Assembly (NCBI RefSeq): GCF_044628455.1
Contig: NZ_JBIYZW010000002.1
Location: 868,001-932,000, forward strand
Length of the DNA: 64,000 nucleotides
Direction of reading: 5' to 3'
From: Solirubrum sp044628455
Lineage (GTDB): Bacteria; Bacteroidota; Bacteroidia; Cytophagales; Hymenobacteraceae
The notes under the pieces: generated by a model
What the model was told of the DNA's origin: nothing
Databases searched by the model: none
The model's input: only the letters and a program-made list of their open reading frames with translations
Shown here: positions 9,504-21,135 of the stretch, one piece after another
Position numbering within the stretch: position 1 is the stretch's first letter
Layout of the letters: each line of letters starts with the position of its first letter
Translations under genes and position numbers: made by a program

Positions 9504-10088
9504 TTACTGGCCGCCCGAGGCGTTCTGCACCCGGAACACGAAGGGCAGCTCGTACTCAACCGGCACGGCGCGGCCGTTCTTGCGGGCCGGAATCCACTGG
9601 GCCGGAATCAGGCTGGCCACGCGCAGGGCTTCCTCGTCGCAGCCCGCCCCAATGCCGGTCAGTACTTTGTGGTCGTGGGCTGCGCCCAGGGTGTCGATGA
9701 CGAAGGTCACCACCACCCGGCCCTGCACCTGCTTGCTGCGGGCCTGGTCGGGGTAGCGCAGCTGGCGGGTAAAGGCCGAGAGGGCGCCGTCGCCGCCCAG
9801 AAACAGCGGTGGGCGGTCGAGGTAGTCGCGCTTCCACTCGCCGTCGAGCTGCAGGCGGTAGGGGCGCTCATCGGGCTGGCGGAAAAACAGCAGGTTGCGC
9901 TTGCTGTGGTCGTAGCGCTGCACCAGCACTTTGCGGCCGCTGGCGGTAAAAGCGTAGTAGCTCCACACACCCACCTTCTGGCCTTTGTCCACCCGGCCGC
10001 TGTCCAGGTCGGTGGTCCGAACTTTTCCCTGGGCCGAAGAAATCAGCGGACAGGCCGCCAAACATGCTGCGAGTACGAGTGCTTTCAT
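9504..10088 (-). CDS. TonB C-terminal domain protein
   Basis: 194 aa with a signal peptide (ending ISSAQG) instead of the N-terminal anchor of true TonB. Residues about 20-105 resemble the short repeats of Bacteroidota 'antitoxin component YwqK-like' or MORN-like proteins (GQKVGVWSYY). The C-terminal 85 residues are a TonB_C domain (LRYPDQARSKQVQGRVVVTFVID ... PFVFRV is split here by the domain core). Because no membrane anchor or Pro-rich linker is present, it is unlikely to energise TonB receptors and is better seen as a periplasmic TonB_C protein. Confidence 0.75.
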   Translation of the reverse strand: MKALVLAACLAACPLISSAQGKVRTTDLDSGRVDKGQKVGVWSYYAFTASGRKVLVQRYDHSKRNLLFFRQPDERPYRLQLDGEWKRDYLDRPPLFLGGDGALSAFTRQLRYPDQARSKQVQGRVVVTFVIDTLGAAHDHKVLTGIGAGCDEEALRVASLIPAQWIPARKNGRAVPVEYELPFVFRVQNASGGQ

Positions 10089-10148
10089 TGAGTGGTATTC
10101 TGGGCATTCGCAGTTGGATGCAAATGACGGGGAAAGAAGCAGGTAGAG

Positions 10149-10176
10149 CGAAAAAGCCGTTAAAAACGGGCTTAGC
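10149..10176 (-). terminator. Weak terminator-like hairpin
   Basis: On the minus strand AAGCCCG and CGGCTTTTT can form a short imperfect stem with a T run. It lies between the TPR gene and the TonB-domain gene, about 60 nt before the latter's ATG. It could be a second terminator or a leader element. Confidence 0.35.
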
Positions 10177-10255
10177 GCCTAAGGTACAGGCCTAGGCGAA
10201 GGGAAAGTTACAACTTTTTGCCGTGAGTGCCAGCGCCTTTATCTTCAAAAGATGA

Positions 10256-10283
10256 AAAAGCCCGGGTGACTATATACCCGATT
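10256..10283 (-). terminator. Intrinsic terminator overlapping the TPR stop codon
   Basis: The minus strand has CGGGT, a 9-nt loop, ACCCG, then GGCTTTTTC. The TAG stop of the TPR gene lies inside the loop. Confidence 0.6.
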
Positions 10284-10761
10284 CGTCCAGGTTGTCCTGC
10301 ACATCGCGCAGCTGTTCCTGCAGGCCCGGCAGGTGGGGGCACAGCCTCCCCAGCCGCCGCAGGGTGCGCAGGGCACCACGCTGGTCGCCCACCATGCGCT
10401 GCATGTTGGCCTTGCCCGAGAGGGCGCCGAAGTGGCGGGGCTCGCGGCGCAGGGTCTGGGCAATGTCGTGCAGGGAGGCGCGGTATTCGCCGCGCAGGTA
10501 GTAGGCCGTGGCCCGCTTGTTCCAGCCCTCGGCGTAGTCAGGCAGCTGCTCGATGAGGCAGGTGAAGTCGGCAATGGCCTGGCCGTAGTCGCCGGCCGAG
10601 AGGGCGCGCATGCCGGTTTCCATGGCCTTGTTCAGGGCCGGGTCGTCGACTTCCAGCCACAGCTGCCAGATGCCCTGCTGCAGCGCCTCGATTTCGAGCG
10701 GGGATGTGGCCGTGCGCAGGCGCAGAAAAAGCTCGTCGAGGTGTTGCTGGCGGTCAGTCAT
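10270..10761 (-). CDS. Tetratricopeptide-repeat protein
   Basis: 163 aa, no signal peptide. Three to four TPR units are readable from about residue 38 to 150 (AMETGMRALSAGDYGQAIAD, AEGWNKRATAYYLRGEYRAS and a third ending in LRDVQDNL). TPRs are protein-interaction scaffolds; no partner can be named. Cytosolic by sequence. It ends in its own terminator and is flanked by metF upstream, from which a strong terminator separates it. Confidence 0.8.
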   Translation of the reverse strand: MTDRQQHLDELFLRLRTATSPLEIEALQQGIWQLWLEVDDPALNKAMETGMRALSAGDYGQAIADFTCLIEQLPDYAEGWNKRATAYYLRGEYRASLHDIAQTLRREPRHFGALSGKANMQRMVGDQRGALRTLRRLGRLCPHLPGLQEQLRDVQDNLDESGI

Positions 10762-10901
10762 GGCGGCAATGATCCGGTATCAGCGCATAAGGAGCGGGAA
10801 ACCAGCAGGGGCAGTGAGCCGGCGCGGTCGATAATGTACGCAGCCCACAGCGCGGCGTTCGAAGCCGGCGGGTGCAACCCAAACCGGCTCCCCCAAAATA
10901 C

Positions 10902-10929
10902 CGCTGCCGGGCGGTGGGGCCCGGCAGCG
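10902..10929 (-). terminator. Intrinsic terminator of the metH-metF operon
   Basis: An 11-bp perfect stem (CGCTGCCGGGC/GCCCGGCAGCG) with a 6-nt loop is followed on the minus strand by GTATTTTGG, 23 nt after the metF stop. Confidence 0.7.
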
Positions 10930-10951
10930 CAAGTCAGCAAGAAAACGGGCG

Positions 10952-11908
10952 CTAAAACAGCTCGGCGGCCACCCGCCGCACGCTTTCCGACTTGCCCATG
11001 CTGTAGTAGTGCAGCACCGGCACGCCGTGGGCCATCAGCTCCTTCGACTGGTTGATGCACCACTCGATGCCGATCTGCCGGGCCGCTTCGTTGGTGGCGG
11101 ACTGGTGCACGGCTTCGGCCAGCTCCTCGGGAATGTTGAGAAAGAAGGAGCGGGGCAGGGCCGTGAGCTGGGCTTTGGCCGTGAGCGGCTTCAGGCCCGG
11201 AATGATGGGCACGGTAATACCGGCTTCGCGGCAGCGCTTCTCAAAGCTGAAGAACTGCTCGTTGTCAAAGAACATCTGGGTGACGATGTACTCGGCGCCG
11301 CGGTCCACCTTGTGCTTGAGGTAGCGTAGGTCGGCGGCGTAGTTGGGCGACTCGAAGTGCTTTTCGGGGTAGCCGGCCGTGCCGATGCAAAAGTTGGTGG
11401 CCCAGGTGTCGTCCTGCTCCTCGTCGAGGTACTCCCCCTTGTTGAGGTTGGCCACCTGCCCGATCAGGTCGCAGGCGTAGGCGTGGCCGTCGGGCTCGGG
11501 CACGAAGCGGCCCTCGGACTTGATTGGGTCGCCGCGCAAAGCCAGCACGTTGTCGATACCCAGGAAGTGCAGGTCGATGAGGGCATTTTCGGTTTCCTCC
11601 TTCGAAAAGCCGCCGCAGATCAGGTGGGGCACGGTGTCCACGTCGAAGCGGTTTTTGATGGCGGCGCAAATGCCCACGGTACCGGGGCGGCGGCGCACGG
11701 TTTTCTTCTCAAGCAGGCCGTTGGGGTGCTGCCGGTACACGTACTCCTCGCGGTGGTAGGTCACGTCGATAAACGGCGGCTTGAACTCCATCAGCGGCTC
11801 GATGTTGGAGAACAGCGTCTGAATATTCTCGCCCTTTTTGGGCGGCAGCACCTCAAAGGAAAACAGCGTTTTGCCGTTGGCGCGGGCCAGGTGGTCGGTA
11901 ACTTTCAT
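10952..11908 (-). CDS. metF: Methylenetetrahydrofolate reductase
   Basis: 318 aa, full family length. The start reads FSFEVLPPKKGENIQTLF, with the conserved Glu of the SFEFxPPK motif, followed by the FAD/folate barrel signatures (FIDVTYHREE, ICGGFSKEE, NVLALRGDP, EYIVTQMFFDNEQ, PGLKPLT). It reduces 5,10-methylene-THF to 5-methyl-THF, the methyl donor for MetH. The gene begins 51 nt after the metH stop on the same strand with no terminator between them, so the SAM riboswitch ahead of metH probably controls both steps, at least at the RNA level. Confidence 0.95.
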   Translation of the reverse strand: MKVTDHLARANGKTLFSFEVLPPKKGENIQTLFSNIEPLMEFKPPFIDVTYHREEYVYRQHPNGLLEKKTVRRRPGTVGICAAIKNRFDVDTVPHLICGGFSKEETENALIDLHFLGIDNVLALRGDPIKSEGRFVPEPDGHAYACDLIGQVANLNKGEYLDEEQDDTWATNFCIGTAGYPEKHFESPNYAADLRYLKHKVDRGAEYIVTQMFFDNEQFFSFEKRCREAGITVPIIPGLKPLTAKAQLTALPRSFFLNIPEELAEAVHQSATNEAARQIGIEWCINQSKELMAHGVPVLHYYSMGKSESVRRVAAELF

Positions 11909-11959
11909 AGGAGGCGCAAACTGGCAGTCTGCGAGGCGTGGCTCAACAAAAAAAGACGG

Positions 11960-15703
<3,744 letters not shown>

Positions 15704-15706
15704 AAA

Positions 15707-15747
15707 GGCTTTCCGGAATAGGTGCGCGCTAGCGTATCCAGAAAGCC
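15707..15747 (-). promoter_or_regulatory. Expression platform of the metH SAM riboswitch (ribosome-site sequestering helix)
   Basis: Reading the RNA (minus strand), GGCUUUCUGGA (15747-15737) pairs with UCCGGAAAGCC (15717-15707), which ends 3 nt before the AUG: 11 pairs including one G-U. The same upstream element, extended to CUUUCUGGAUA (15745-15735), is also an 11-nt perfect complement of the aptamer 5' strand UAUCCAGAAAG (15883-15873). The two pairings exclude each other. Confidence 0.75.
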
Positions 15748-15775
15748 CCGGCGCCCCGAGAAGGTGCCGGTTCCG

Positions 15776-15885
15776 CTCATCTTTTCCGAACGCGAAACTC
15801 GCTTCGGATGGGAGTTAGCACCTCCGCCGCAGTGGCTGGTTGCTAAGACGTCACAGGGCCCAGTCCCTCGGTCTTTCTGGATAAG
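15776..15885 (-). promoter_or_regulatory. SAM-I riboswitch aptamer upstream of metH
   Basis: The minus strand carries the S-box signatures in order: P1 5' strand CUUAUC, then GAGGGACUGGGCCCUGUGA, GCAACC, GGUGCUAACUCC, and the P1 3' strand GAUGAG. CUUAUC and GAUGAG pair fully, with one G-U. This class binds S-adenosylmethionine and represses methionine genes. Its position 73 nt before metH, the gene for the last step to methionine, fits. Downstream pairing indicates translational rather than transcriptional control. Confidence 0.92.
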
Positions 15886-15891
15886 CTGCAG

Positions 15892-15899
15892 CGAAGATA
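15892..15899 (-). promoter_or_regulatory. Probable -7 box of the metH promoter
   Basis: TATCTTCG on the minus strand differs from TAnnTTTG at one position and ends 6 nt before the aptamer, so transcription would start almost exactly at the riboswitch 5' end. No convincing -33 TTG was found. Confidence 0.4.
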
Positions 15900-16010
15900 C
15901 GACAGCCGCCCCGAAAATGAAACCGCGCCCGGCGCCGGGAAAAGGCTAGCCGGTAGCCCGGGACGCCCGCCGCACACGGAATACTTGGCGCCCGGCGTTA
16001 TCATTAAGCT

Positions 16011-17120
16011 ATGAAACCCTTGTTGCTTTCCGGACTGCTGGCCCTGCTGCCGCTGCTGAGCCGCGCCCAGACCTCGGCCCTGCCCACCGGCACCGGGCTG
16101 CAGGCTTCCTACTACAACGGTACCAACTTCCAGCGCCTGGTGCACCGGCGTATCGACCCCGCCATCGACTTCAGTTGGAAAAAGCAGCCGCCCGTGCCGG
16201 GCCTGGGCGGCGAGTACTTCTCCGTGCGCTGGGAAGGCTGGATTCTGGTGCCGGCCACGGCCGAGTACGAGTTTTCCACCGTCATGGACGACGGCCTGCG
16301 GGTGTGGCTGGGCGGCAAGCAGCTCATCAACGCCTGGCGCGAGCAGGACCACGTACCCGCCACCGTGCGCATTCGCCTCGAAGCCGGCCGCTACTACCGC
16401 CTGCGCGTCGATTACTTCCAGACCATCCTCGACAGCCGCGCCCTGCTGCGCTGGCGCCGCGCCGACCGGGCCGAAGACTTTGTGCCCGTAGGGCAGCAGG
16501 CCCTGTTTGCCGCCCTGCCGCAGTCGGCCCGGCCCGTAACCGCCGCCAAGCCCGCACCCGCCCCGCCGCCGGTAGCCGCTGCCCCCAAGCCGGCCATCAA
16601 AATCACGCCTACCCCGACGGCCGTAGTAGTAGGCCGCCGGGCCGTTTCCGCCGCCCGGCCCGCCGTGCGCCCCGCTGCCGCTCGTTCGGCTGCAACCGAG
16701 CAACTCCCCGCGCAGGTTACTCTGGGTCCCGCGGCAGCCGCTCCCACCGACTCGCTGCCTGACTTCTCCACCCTCAGCAAGGGCACCACCGTCGAGCTGC
16801 GCCAGCTCTACTTCGAGCAGGGCAAAGCCCGCATGCTGCCTTCCTCCCAGCCCGAGCTCAACCGCCTGCTGCGGGTGCTGCAAACCCAGCCCAGCCTGCG
16901 CCTCGAAATTGCCGGCCACACCGACAACGTGGGCGACGCCGCCAAAAACCTACAGCTCTCCCAGCAGCGCGCCGCCCTGGTGCGCCGCTACCTCGTCGGC
17001 CGCGGCATCGACTCGCTGCGCCTGCTGGCCCAGGGCTACGGCGGCACCCGCCCCGTGGCCGACAACGCCGACCCCCGCCAGCGCCCCCGCAACCGCCGCG
17101 TCGAAGTCATCGTCCGGTAG
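16011..17120 (+). CDS. PA14-OmpA outer-membrane-associated protein
   Basis: 369 aa with a signal peptide (ending SRAQ). Residues about 30-160 are a PA14 carbohydrate-binding beta-barrel (GLQASYYNGTNF, YEFSTVMDDGLRVWL, RYYRLRVDYF). A low-complexity Pro/Ala/Val linker of about 75 residues follows. Residues about 260-369 are an OmpA/MotB peptidoglycan-binding domain (LYFEQGKARM, IAGHTDNVGDAAKNLQLS, RNRRVEVIV). The architecture suggests a protein that holds peptidoglycan and displays a glycan-binding module. It is divergent from the metH riboswitch region. Confidence 0.88.
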   Translation: MKPLLLSGLLALLPLLSRAQTSALPTGTGLQASYYNGTNFQRLVHRRIDPAIDFSWKKQPPVPGLGGEYFSVRWEGWILVPATAEYEFSTVMDDGLRVWLGGKQLINAWREQDHVPATVRIRLEAGRYYRLRVDYFQTILDSRALLRWRRADRAEDFVPVGQQALFAALPQSARPVTAAKPAPAPPPVAAAPKPAIKITPTPTAVVVGRRAVSAARPAVRPAAARSAATEQLPAQVTLGPAAAAPTDSLPDFSTLSKGTTVELRQLYFEQGKARMLPSSQPELNRLLRVLQTQPSLRLEIAGHTDNVGDAAKNLQLSQQRAALVRRYLVGRGIDSLRLLAQGYGGTRPVADNADPRQRPRNRRVEVIVR

Positions 17121-17201
17121 GGAAGGGCAGCGTGTTTAGGCAGAGTCAGCTCGCCCGTTAGTCGCAGTGCCCAGAATAATACCCACTTGTTTTATTATGT
17201 T

Positions 17202-17867
17202 ATGCTTCCGCTTGCTAAACCCGGCTTTGGCCTCTGCTTGCTGATCCTCGCGGGCTCCTGCACCATCAATAGGGAAACGCTAACCACGGCCGCCGATGAG
17301 TCGTCAAAACCCGCGGCCAAGCCTGCGGCAGCGGCCCAGGCCCAAAAGGACGCGTGGCTATTTCAACAGGTAGCCGGCTCGGTGCTGAAGTTCCGCGACG
17401 GTCAAGAGTACGATACCCGCCTACTGCAGCCAGCCTACATCGGCCAGATAGCCAACGGTCGCCAGGCGCCCTATCTCATCTTCGCAGGCCGCTACTGCAA
17501 CCAGTGCGACGCCAACCCCGGCCTCTACATCCACTCCCCGGCCAATGGAACCCTGGCAGTGGCCAACGGCCAGAACCGCTACGCCCGGCCGGGTACCGAA
17601 CACTACTACGCCGACTACTCACCTATTTACCGCGCTCGGGCATTCTACGGACAGGTGCTGGACAACACGAAAGGCGTCATCTGGTACCAGCAGCACCGGC
17701 AGGCCGATAACAGCTGGCGGAAGTCTGTGTTCCTGGTCGCGCTGACACCGGGCGGTCAGCGCGATACCACCTTGGCCGATCAGGGCCAGCTCGCAACCAC
17801 TTTGAAGCTGCTAAAGCAAGGCCAGTGTAGAGAGATTGAGGGCAGTGACTATCCCAGTGAGCCTTGA
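17202..17867 (+). CDS. Putative lipoprotein, function unknown
   Basis: 221 aa from ATG 17202; a TTG at 17187 is in frame but would only lengthen the leader. The signal sequence ends in the lipobox LILAGSC. The rest is soluble, with a CNQC pair around residues 110-113. No family was recognised. It follows the PA14-OmpA gene by 81 nt on the same strand and precedes the HMCES gene by 64 nt. Confidence 0.75.
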   Translation: MLPLAKPGFGLCLLILAGSCTINRETLTTAADESSKPAAKPAAAAQAQKDAWLFQQVAGSVLKFRDGQEYDTRLLQPAYIGQIANGRQAPYLIFAGRYCNQCDANPGLYIHSPANGTLAVANGQNRYARPGTEHYYADYSPIYRARAFYGQVLDNTKGVIWYQQHRQADNSWRKSVFLVALTPGGQRDTTLADQGQLATTLKLLKQGQCREIEGSDYPSEP

Positions 17868-17931
17868 CCTACCTTCGCTGCCCAACACCACCCCCCGCTT
17901 CTACGTTGAGGACCCCAAGACCCCAAAAGCT

Positions 17932-18600
17932 ATGTGCGGCCGCTACACCTTCATTTCGCCCACCCCCGGCGTCGAGCAGCGCTTCGAGGCCGGATTCGAT
18001 CAGCCCCTGGCGGCCACCTACAACGCTGCCCCCTCCCAGGCCCTGCCCGTCATCACCAACCACGCGCCCGGCCGCATCCAACTGCTGAACTGGGGCCTGG
18101 TGCCCGCCTGGACGCGCGAGCTGAAGCAGGCCCCCCGCCCCATCAACGCCCGCGCCGAAACCCTGGCCGAAAAACCTTCCTTCCGCCAGCTGCTGCAGCG
18201 CCGCCGCTGCCTCGTGCTGGCCGACAGCTTCTACGAGTGGGAACAAGCCGCCGGGCGCGGCAAGGTGCCCCACCGCATCCTGCGCCACGACGAGCAGCCA
18301 TTCGCCTTTGCCGGCCTCTGGGACGAGTGGGCCGACCGCCAGACCGGCGAAGTAGTGCCCACCTTCACCATCATCACCACCGAGCCCAACGAGCTGATGG
18401 CCCGCCTGCACAACCGCATGCCCGTCATCCTGCCCGACCGCGCCGCCGAGCTGGCCTGGCTCGACGACCACGAAAAAGCCGCCGGGCACCAGGCGCTGCT
18501 GCGCCCGTTGCCCGACGGCATTCTCAAGGAATACACCGTGACCACGCGGGTCAACTCCCCGGCCCACAACGACCCTGCGGTGCTGGAGCCGGCGGCGTAG
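17932..18600 (+). CDS. SOS response-associated peptidase (HMCES/YedK family)
   Basis: 222 aa. The start at ATG 17932 is fixed by the family's invariant MCGRYT: the catalytic Cys2 must become the N-terminal residue after Met removal. Other conserved parts are the early YNAAPSQ, INARAET, DSFYEW with the active-site Glu, and LHNRMPVIL with the active-site His. The protein forms a thiazolidine crosslink with abasic sites in single-stranded DNA and protects them during replication. Upstream in-frame codons from 17836 are not part of the gene. Confidence 0.93.
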   Translation: MCGRYTFISPTPGVEQRFEAGFDQPLAATYNAAPSQALPVITNHAPGRIQLLNWGLVPAWTRELKQAPRPINARAETLAEKPSFRQLLQRRRCLVLADSFYEWEQAAGRGKVPHRILRHDEQPFAFAGLWDEWADRQTGEVVPTFTIITTEPNELMARLHNRMPVILPDRAAELAWLDDHEKAAGHQALLRPLPDGILKEYTVTTRVNSPAHNDPAVLEPAA

Positions 18601-18609
18601 CGCCCGGGG

Positions 18610-18825
18610 CTAGAAGCCCCCGCGCATGCGGTTGCGGCGGCGGGCCGCCATGCGGCGCTTGGCCTTGCGCTTTTTGCGCTTGAAGGCCGCGTAGCTGCCG
18701 GCATCGTTGGTCGAAAAAGCCGCGGCCTCCGTCGTTACCGGGGCAGCCGCCGTTTCAGCAGCACTCGATTCCAGAGGCGCCGAAACCAGTACGGCAAACA
18801 GCAGGGTGTAGCAGAGCGTTTTCAT
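18610..18825 (-). CDS. Small secreted basic protein, function unknown
   Basis: 71 aa from ATG 18825. A signal peptide (MKTLCYTLLFAVLVSAPLES) is followed by an Ala/Thr-rich segment and a very basic C-terminus (FKRKKRKAKRRMAARRRNR). The basic tail could bind nucleic acid or an acidic surface, but nothing proves it. It is convergent with the HMCES gene, with 9 nt between stop codons. A good palindrome-promoter arrangement lies upstream. Confidence 0.65.
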   Translation of the reverse strand: MKTLCYTLLFAVLVSAPLESSAAETAAAPVTTEAAAFSTNDAGSYAAFKRKKRKAKRRMAARRRNRMRGGF

Positions 18826-18867
18826 AGCAAAGGAGGTTGTATTATTCGGGGCGGGTGTGAGCTTTCT

Positions 18868-18920
18868 GTGCTGCAAGATTACAGCCGCGCCTTGTCGTAG
18901 TGCAACCACATGATGATGTG
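18868..18920 (-). promoter_or_regulatory. Palindrome CACAT-N4-ATGTG with TTG and -7 box
   Basis: On the minus strand CACAT-CATC-ATGTG (18920-18907) is followed by G, then TTG (18905-18903), then 21 nt, then TAATCTTG (18881-18874) and CAGCAC. The palindrome centre lies about 32 nt before the TA of the -7 box, which places it near -40, where class II activators bind. Start codon is 49 nt further on. Confidence 0.45.
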
Positions 18921-18928
18921 AAACGCAA

Positions 18929-18970
18929 TTCGCCCCGCCCAACTACCGCGTAGTAGCTGGGCGGGGCGAA
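18929..18970 (-). terminator. Intrinsic terminator after the 107-aa membrane protein gene
   Basis: A 13-bp perfect stem (TTCGCCCCGCCCA and complement) with a 16-nt loop is followed on the minus strand by TTGCGTTT, 21 nt after the stop. Confidence 0.7.
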
Positions 18971-18990
18971 GCAGGTAAGCCCTTGAAAGT

Positions 18991-19314
18991 CTATTGCTTG
19001 TTCTTCGGGCCTTTGTCGTCTTTAGCCGGTTGTTGGTTGTCGTCGCCATCGGTAAAGTCCTCAATGGCGTCGCTGATTTCGTCGGAATAGCGCGTAAGCA
19101 CGAACACGGCACCCACGGCCAGCACGGCAATGCCGAGCACCATCTGCGTGGGCGTTAGCCGGCGGCTGGCCTTGCGCAGCAGCTGCCCGCCGTGGCGCAG
19201 CAAATCTTCCATGTGCTCGTTGTTGCCCTGAATGACGTGGTAGGCGCTTTCGAAGGTGCGCGCAATGTCTTCAGGCATAATCTTTTCGAGGTGTTGCTCC
19301 AGTTGAGTGTCCAT
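18991..19314 (-). CDS. Small single-pass membrane protein, function unknown
   Basis: 107 aa. A helical amphipathic N-terminal half (MDTQLEQHLEKIMPEDIARTFESA) is followed by one membrane span (MVLGIAVLAVGAVFVL, residues about 58-73) and an acidic, Gln/Lys-rich tail. It resembles the general plan of ElaB/YqjD-type ribosome- or envelope-associated proteins, but the match is only architectural. Confidence 0.7.
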   Translation of the reverse strand: MDTQLEQHLEKIMPEDIARTFESAYHVIQGNNEHMEDLLRHGGQLLRKASRRLTPTQMVLGIAVLAVGAVFVLTRYSDEISDAIEDFTDGDDNQQPAKDDKGPKNKQ

Positions 19315-19520
19315 AGTTCAGCAGGCGAAAGAGGTTCGGAAGGGGTTGGCTGTAGGTTCAGAATCGGCCGGGGCCGTGGGGCGTGTACGCAAAAAGCCGC
19401 GTGGGGGTGAGCCCCGCCCGGGAAAATTTCCCCTGCCCGCTTTAGCGCCCCGGTTCGGGTTTCCGCTTGCTTGCATAGTGCCCCGGCAAGCCCGCTCCGG
19501 CATCGACTCGTCGGTATAGG

Positions 19521-19558
19521 CCAACGGCTGGCTTCCTGATGCAGAAACCAGCCGTTGG
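19521..19558 (-). terminator. Intrinsic terminator after enoyl-CoA hydratase gene
   Basis: An 11-bp perfect stem CCAACGGCTGG/CCAGCCGTTGG with a 16-nt loop, 21 nt past the stop codon. Confidence 0.6.
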
Positions 19559-19578
19559 CGCACCGTTGCAGCGCGGAC

Positions 19579-20379
19579 TTATTTGCCCTGAAACACCGGC
19601 TTGCGCTTTTCGCCGAAGGCCTGCACACCTTCCTGGTAATCGGCGCTTTCGCCCGCAATCTGCTGGCAGTAGGCTTCGTAGTCGAGCATCTCGTCGAGCG
19701 AGGCCGCTCCCGATTTATTGAGCATCTGCTTGATGAGCCCGATAGCCTTGGTGGGCGCCGCGGCGTAGCGGGCAGCCAGCCCGTAGGCAGCCTCGTCGAG
19801 CTGCTCGGGCGCCACCACCTGGTTGACCAACCCAAGGCGCAGTGCCTCTTCGGCGGGCACCTTCGAGCCCAGAGCGCACAGCTCAAAGGCCTTGAGCGAA
19901 CCCACCAGCCGCGGCAGAAAGTACGAGGAACCCGAGTCGGGCACCAAGCCAATGTTGATGAACACCTCAATCAGCGAAGCTTCCGACGAAGCCACAATGG
20001 CGTCGCAGGCCAGGGCCAGCGAGCAGCCCGCCCCGGCCGCTACCCCGTTGAGGCGGCAGATGATGGGCTTGGGCAGGGCGCGCATGGCCCGGATGATGGG
20101 GTTGTAGCGCTTGTGCAGCGAGTCGTAGAACGAGCGTTGCCCGCCCTCGGCCGCCACCTGCTGCGAGGCCTTCAAATCCTGGCCCGAGCAGAACGCCCGG
20201 CCGGCCCCGGTAAGCACCACCGCGCGCACCTGCGCATCGCGGGCTACCTGCTTGAGGGCGTCCTGCAGCTCGTAGCTCTGCGCGTCGTTGAAGGCGTTGA
20301 ATACGTCGGGGCGGTTGAGGGTGATGGTGGCCACGCCGTCGGGGCGCACCTCGTAGAGCAGACAGGTGTAGTCGGGCAT
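19579..20379 (-). CDS. Enoyl-CoA hydratase/isomerase family protein (PaaG-like)
   Basis: 266 aa, standard crotonase length. The oxyanion-hole signatures are FCSGQDLKA and NGVAAGAGCSLALACD, with VPDSGSSYFLPRLVG following and a C-terminal segment ending VFQGK. The sequence pattern is nearest to PaaG, the 2-(1,2-epoxyphenyl)acetyl-CoA isomerase, but crotonase substrates are not reliably assigned by motif, and no other paa gene is in the window. It starts 63 nt after ispD on the same strand. Confidence 0.88.
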   Translation of the reverse strand: MPDYTCLLYEVRPDGVATITLNRPDVFNAFNDAQSYELQDALKQVARDAQVRAVVLTGAGRAFCSGQDLKASQQVAAEGGQRSFYDSLHKRYNPIIRAMRALPKPIICRLNGVAAGAGCSLALACDAIVASSEASLIEVFINIGLVPDSGSSYFLPRLVGSLKAFELCALGSKVPAEEALRLGLVNQVVAPEQLDEAAYGLAARYAAAPTKAIGLIKQMLNKSGAASLDEMLDYEAYCQQIAGESADYQEGVQAFGEKRKPVFQGK

Positions 20380-20442
20380 CGGAAGGGAAAGTTAGACTGG
20401 CAAGTTAGCAGGCCAGCCGCAGTCTGGGGCCGCGCCGGCTGT

Positions 20443-21135
20443 TCAGCGCAGCAGCGCCTCGGCCAGCAGCAAGTCTTCGGGCGTGGTAATTTTCAGGTTG
20501 CGGTAGTCGCCCTCCACCAGCCGAATGGGGTGCAGGTCCTCCACCACGCTGGCATCGTCGGTGAAGGTGGGTAGCTCAGGCAGCTGGTAGGCGCGGCGCA
20601 GCAGCTCCAGCTCGAAGCACTGGGGCGTTTGCACCAGCCGCAGCCGCGCGCGGTCCAGGGCGTACGAGCCGTCTTTCGACAGGCCCCGCACCGAGTCCTT
20701 GGGCGCCACGGCCGCAATGGCGGCGCCGTGCTCGGCGGCGGCGGCGTAGGTGGTTTCAATCACGCGCAGCGGCGTGAGCGGCCGCACCCCGTCGTGCACG
20801 GCCACGGTGCCGGCCGCGCAATCGACCAGCGCGGCCAGCCCGCGGCGCACCGAAGCCCAGCGCGAAGCCCCACCCGCCACCACTTCGTGCGGAATGCTCA
20901 CGCCGTGGGTCGCGCACAGCTCCTGCCAGGTGGCAAACTGGTCGGCGGGTAGCACCAGCACGATGCGCGCCACGCCCAGCTCGGGGGCCGCAAAGCGCCG
21001 CAGCGTGTGCAGCAGCACCGGCTCGTGGCGCAGCAGCAGAAACTGCTTGGGCCGGTCGGCGCCCATGCGCGTGCCGCTGCCGCCCGCCACGATGATGGCG
21101 TATCGGTACTGGGGTGATGGGGTGACAGGTGACAC
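20443..21135 (-). CDS. ispD: 2-C-methyl-D-erythritol 4-phosphate cytidylyltransferase
   Basis: 230 aa if started at GTG 21135, the normal length for IspD. The nucleotide-binding start is YAIIVAGGSGTRMG, followed by PKQF, VLVLP-like strand, AVHDGVRPL, TVAPKDSVRG-like segment, QTPQCFE and FTDDASVVE. It couples CTP to MEP in the isoprenoid pathway, the source of carotenoid precursors. The frame stays open up to 21228, but that stretch runs through a heptamer-repeat element and the queA terminator, so the longer start is unlikely. No ATG is available at the right place. Confidence 0.9.
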   Translation of the reverse strand: MSPVTPSPQYRYAIIVAGGSGTRMGADRPKQFLLLRHEPVLLHTLRRFAAPELGVARIVLVLPADQFATWQELCATHGVSIPHEVVAGGASRWASVRRGLAALVDCAAGTVAVHDGVRPLTPLRVIETTYAAAAEHGAAIAAVAPKDSVRGLSKDGSYALDRARLRLVQTPQCFELELLRRAYQLPELPTFTDDASVVEDLHPIRLVEGDYRNLKITTPEDLLLAEALLR

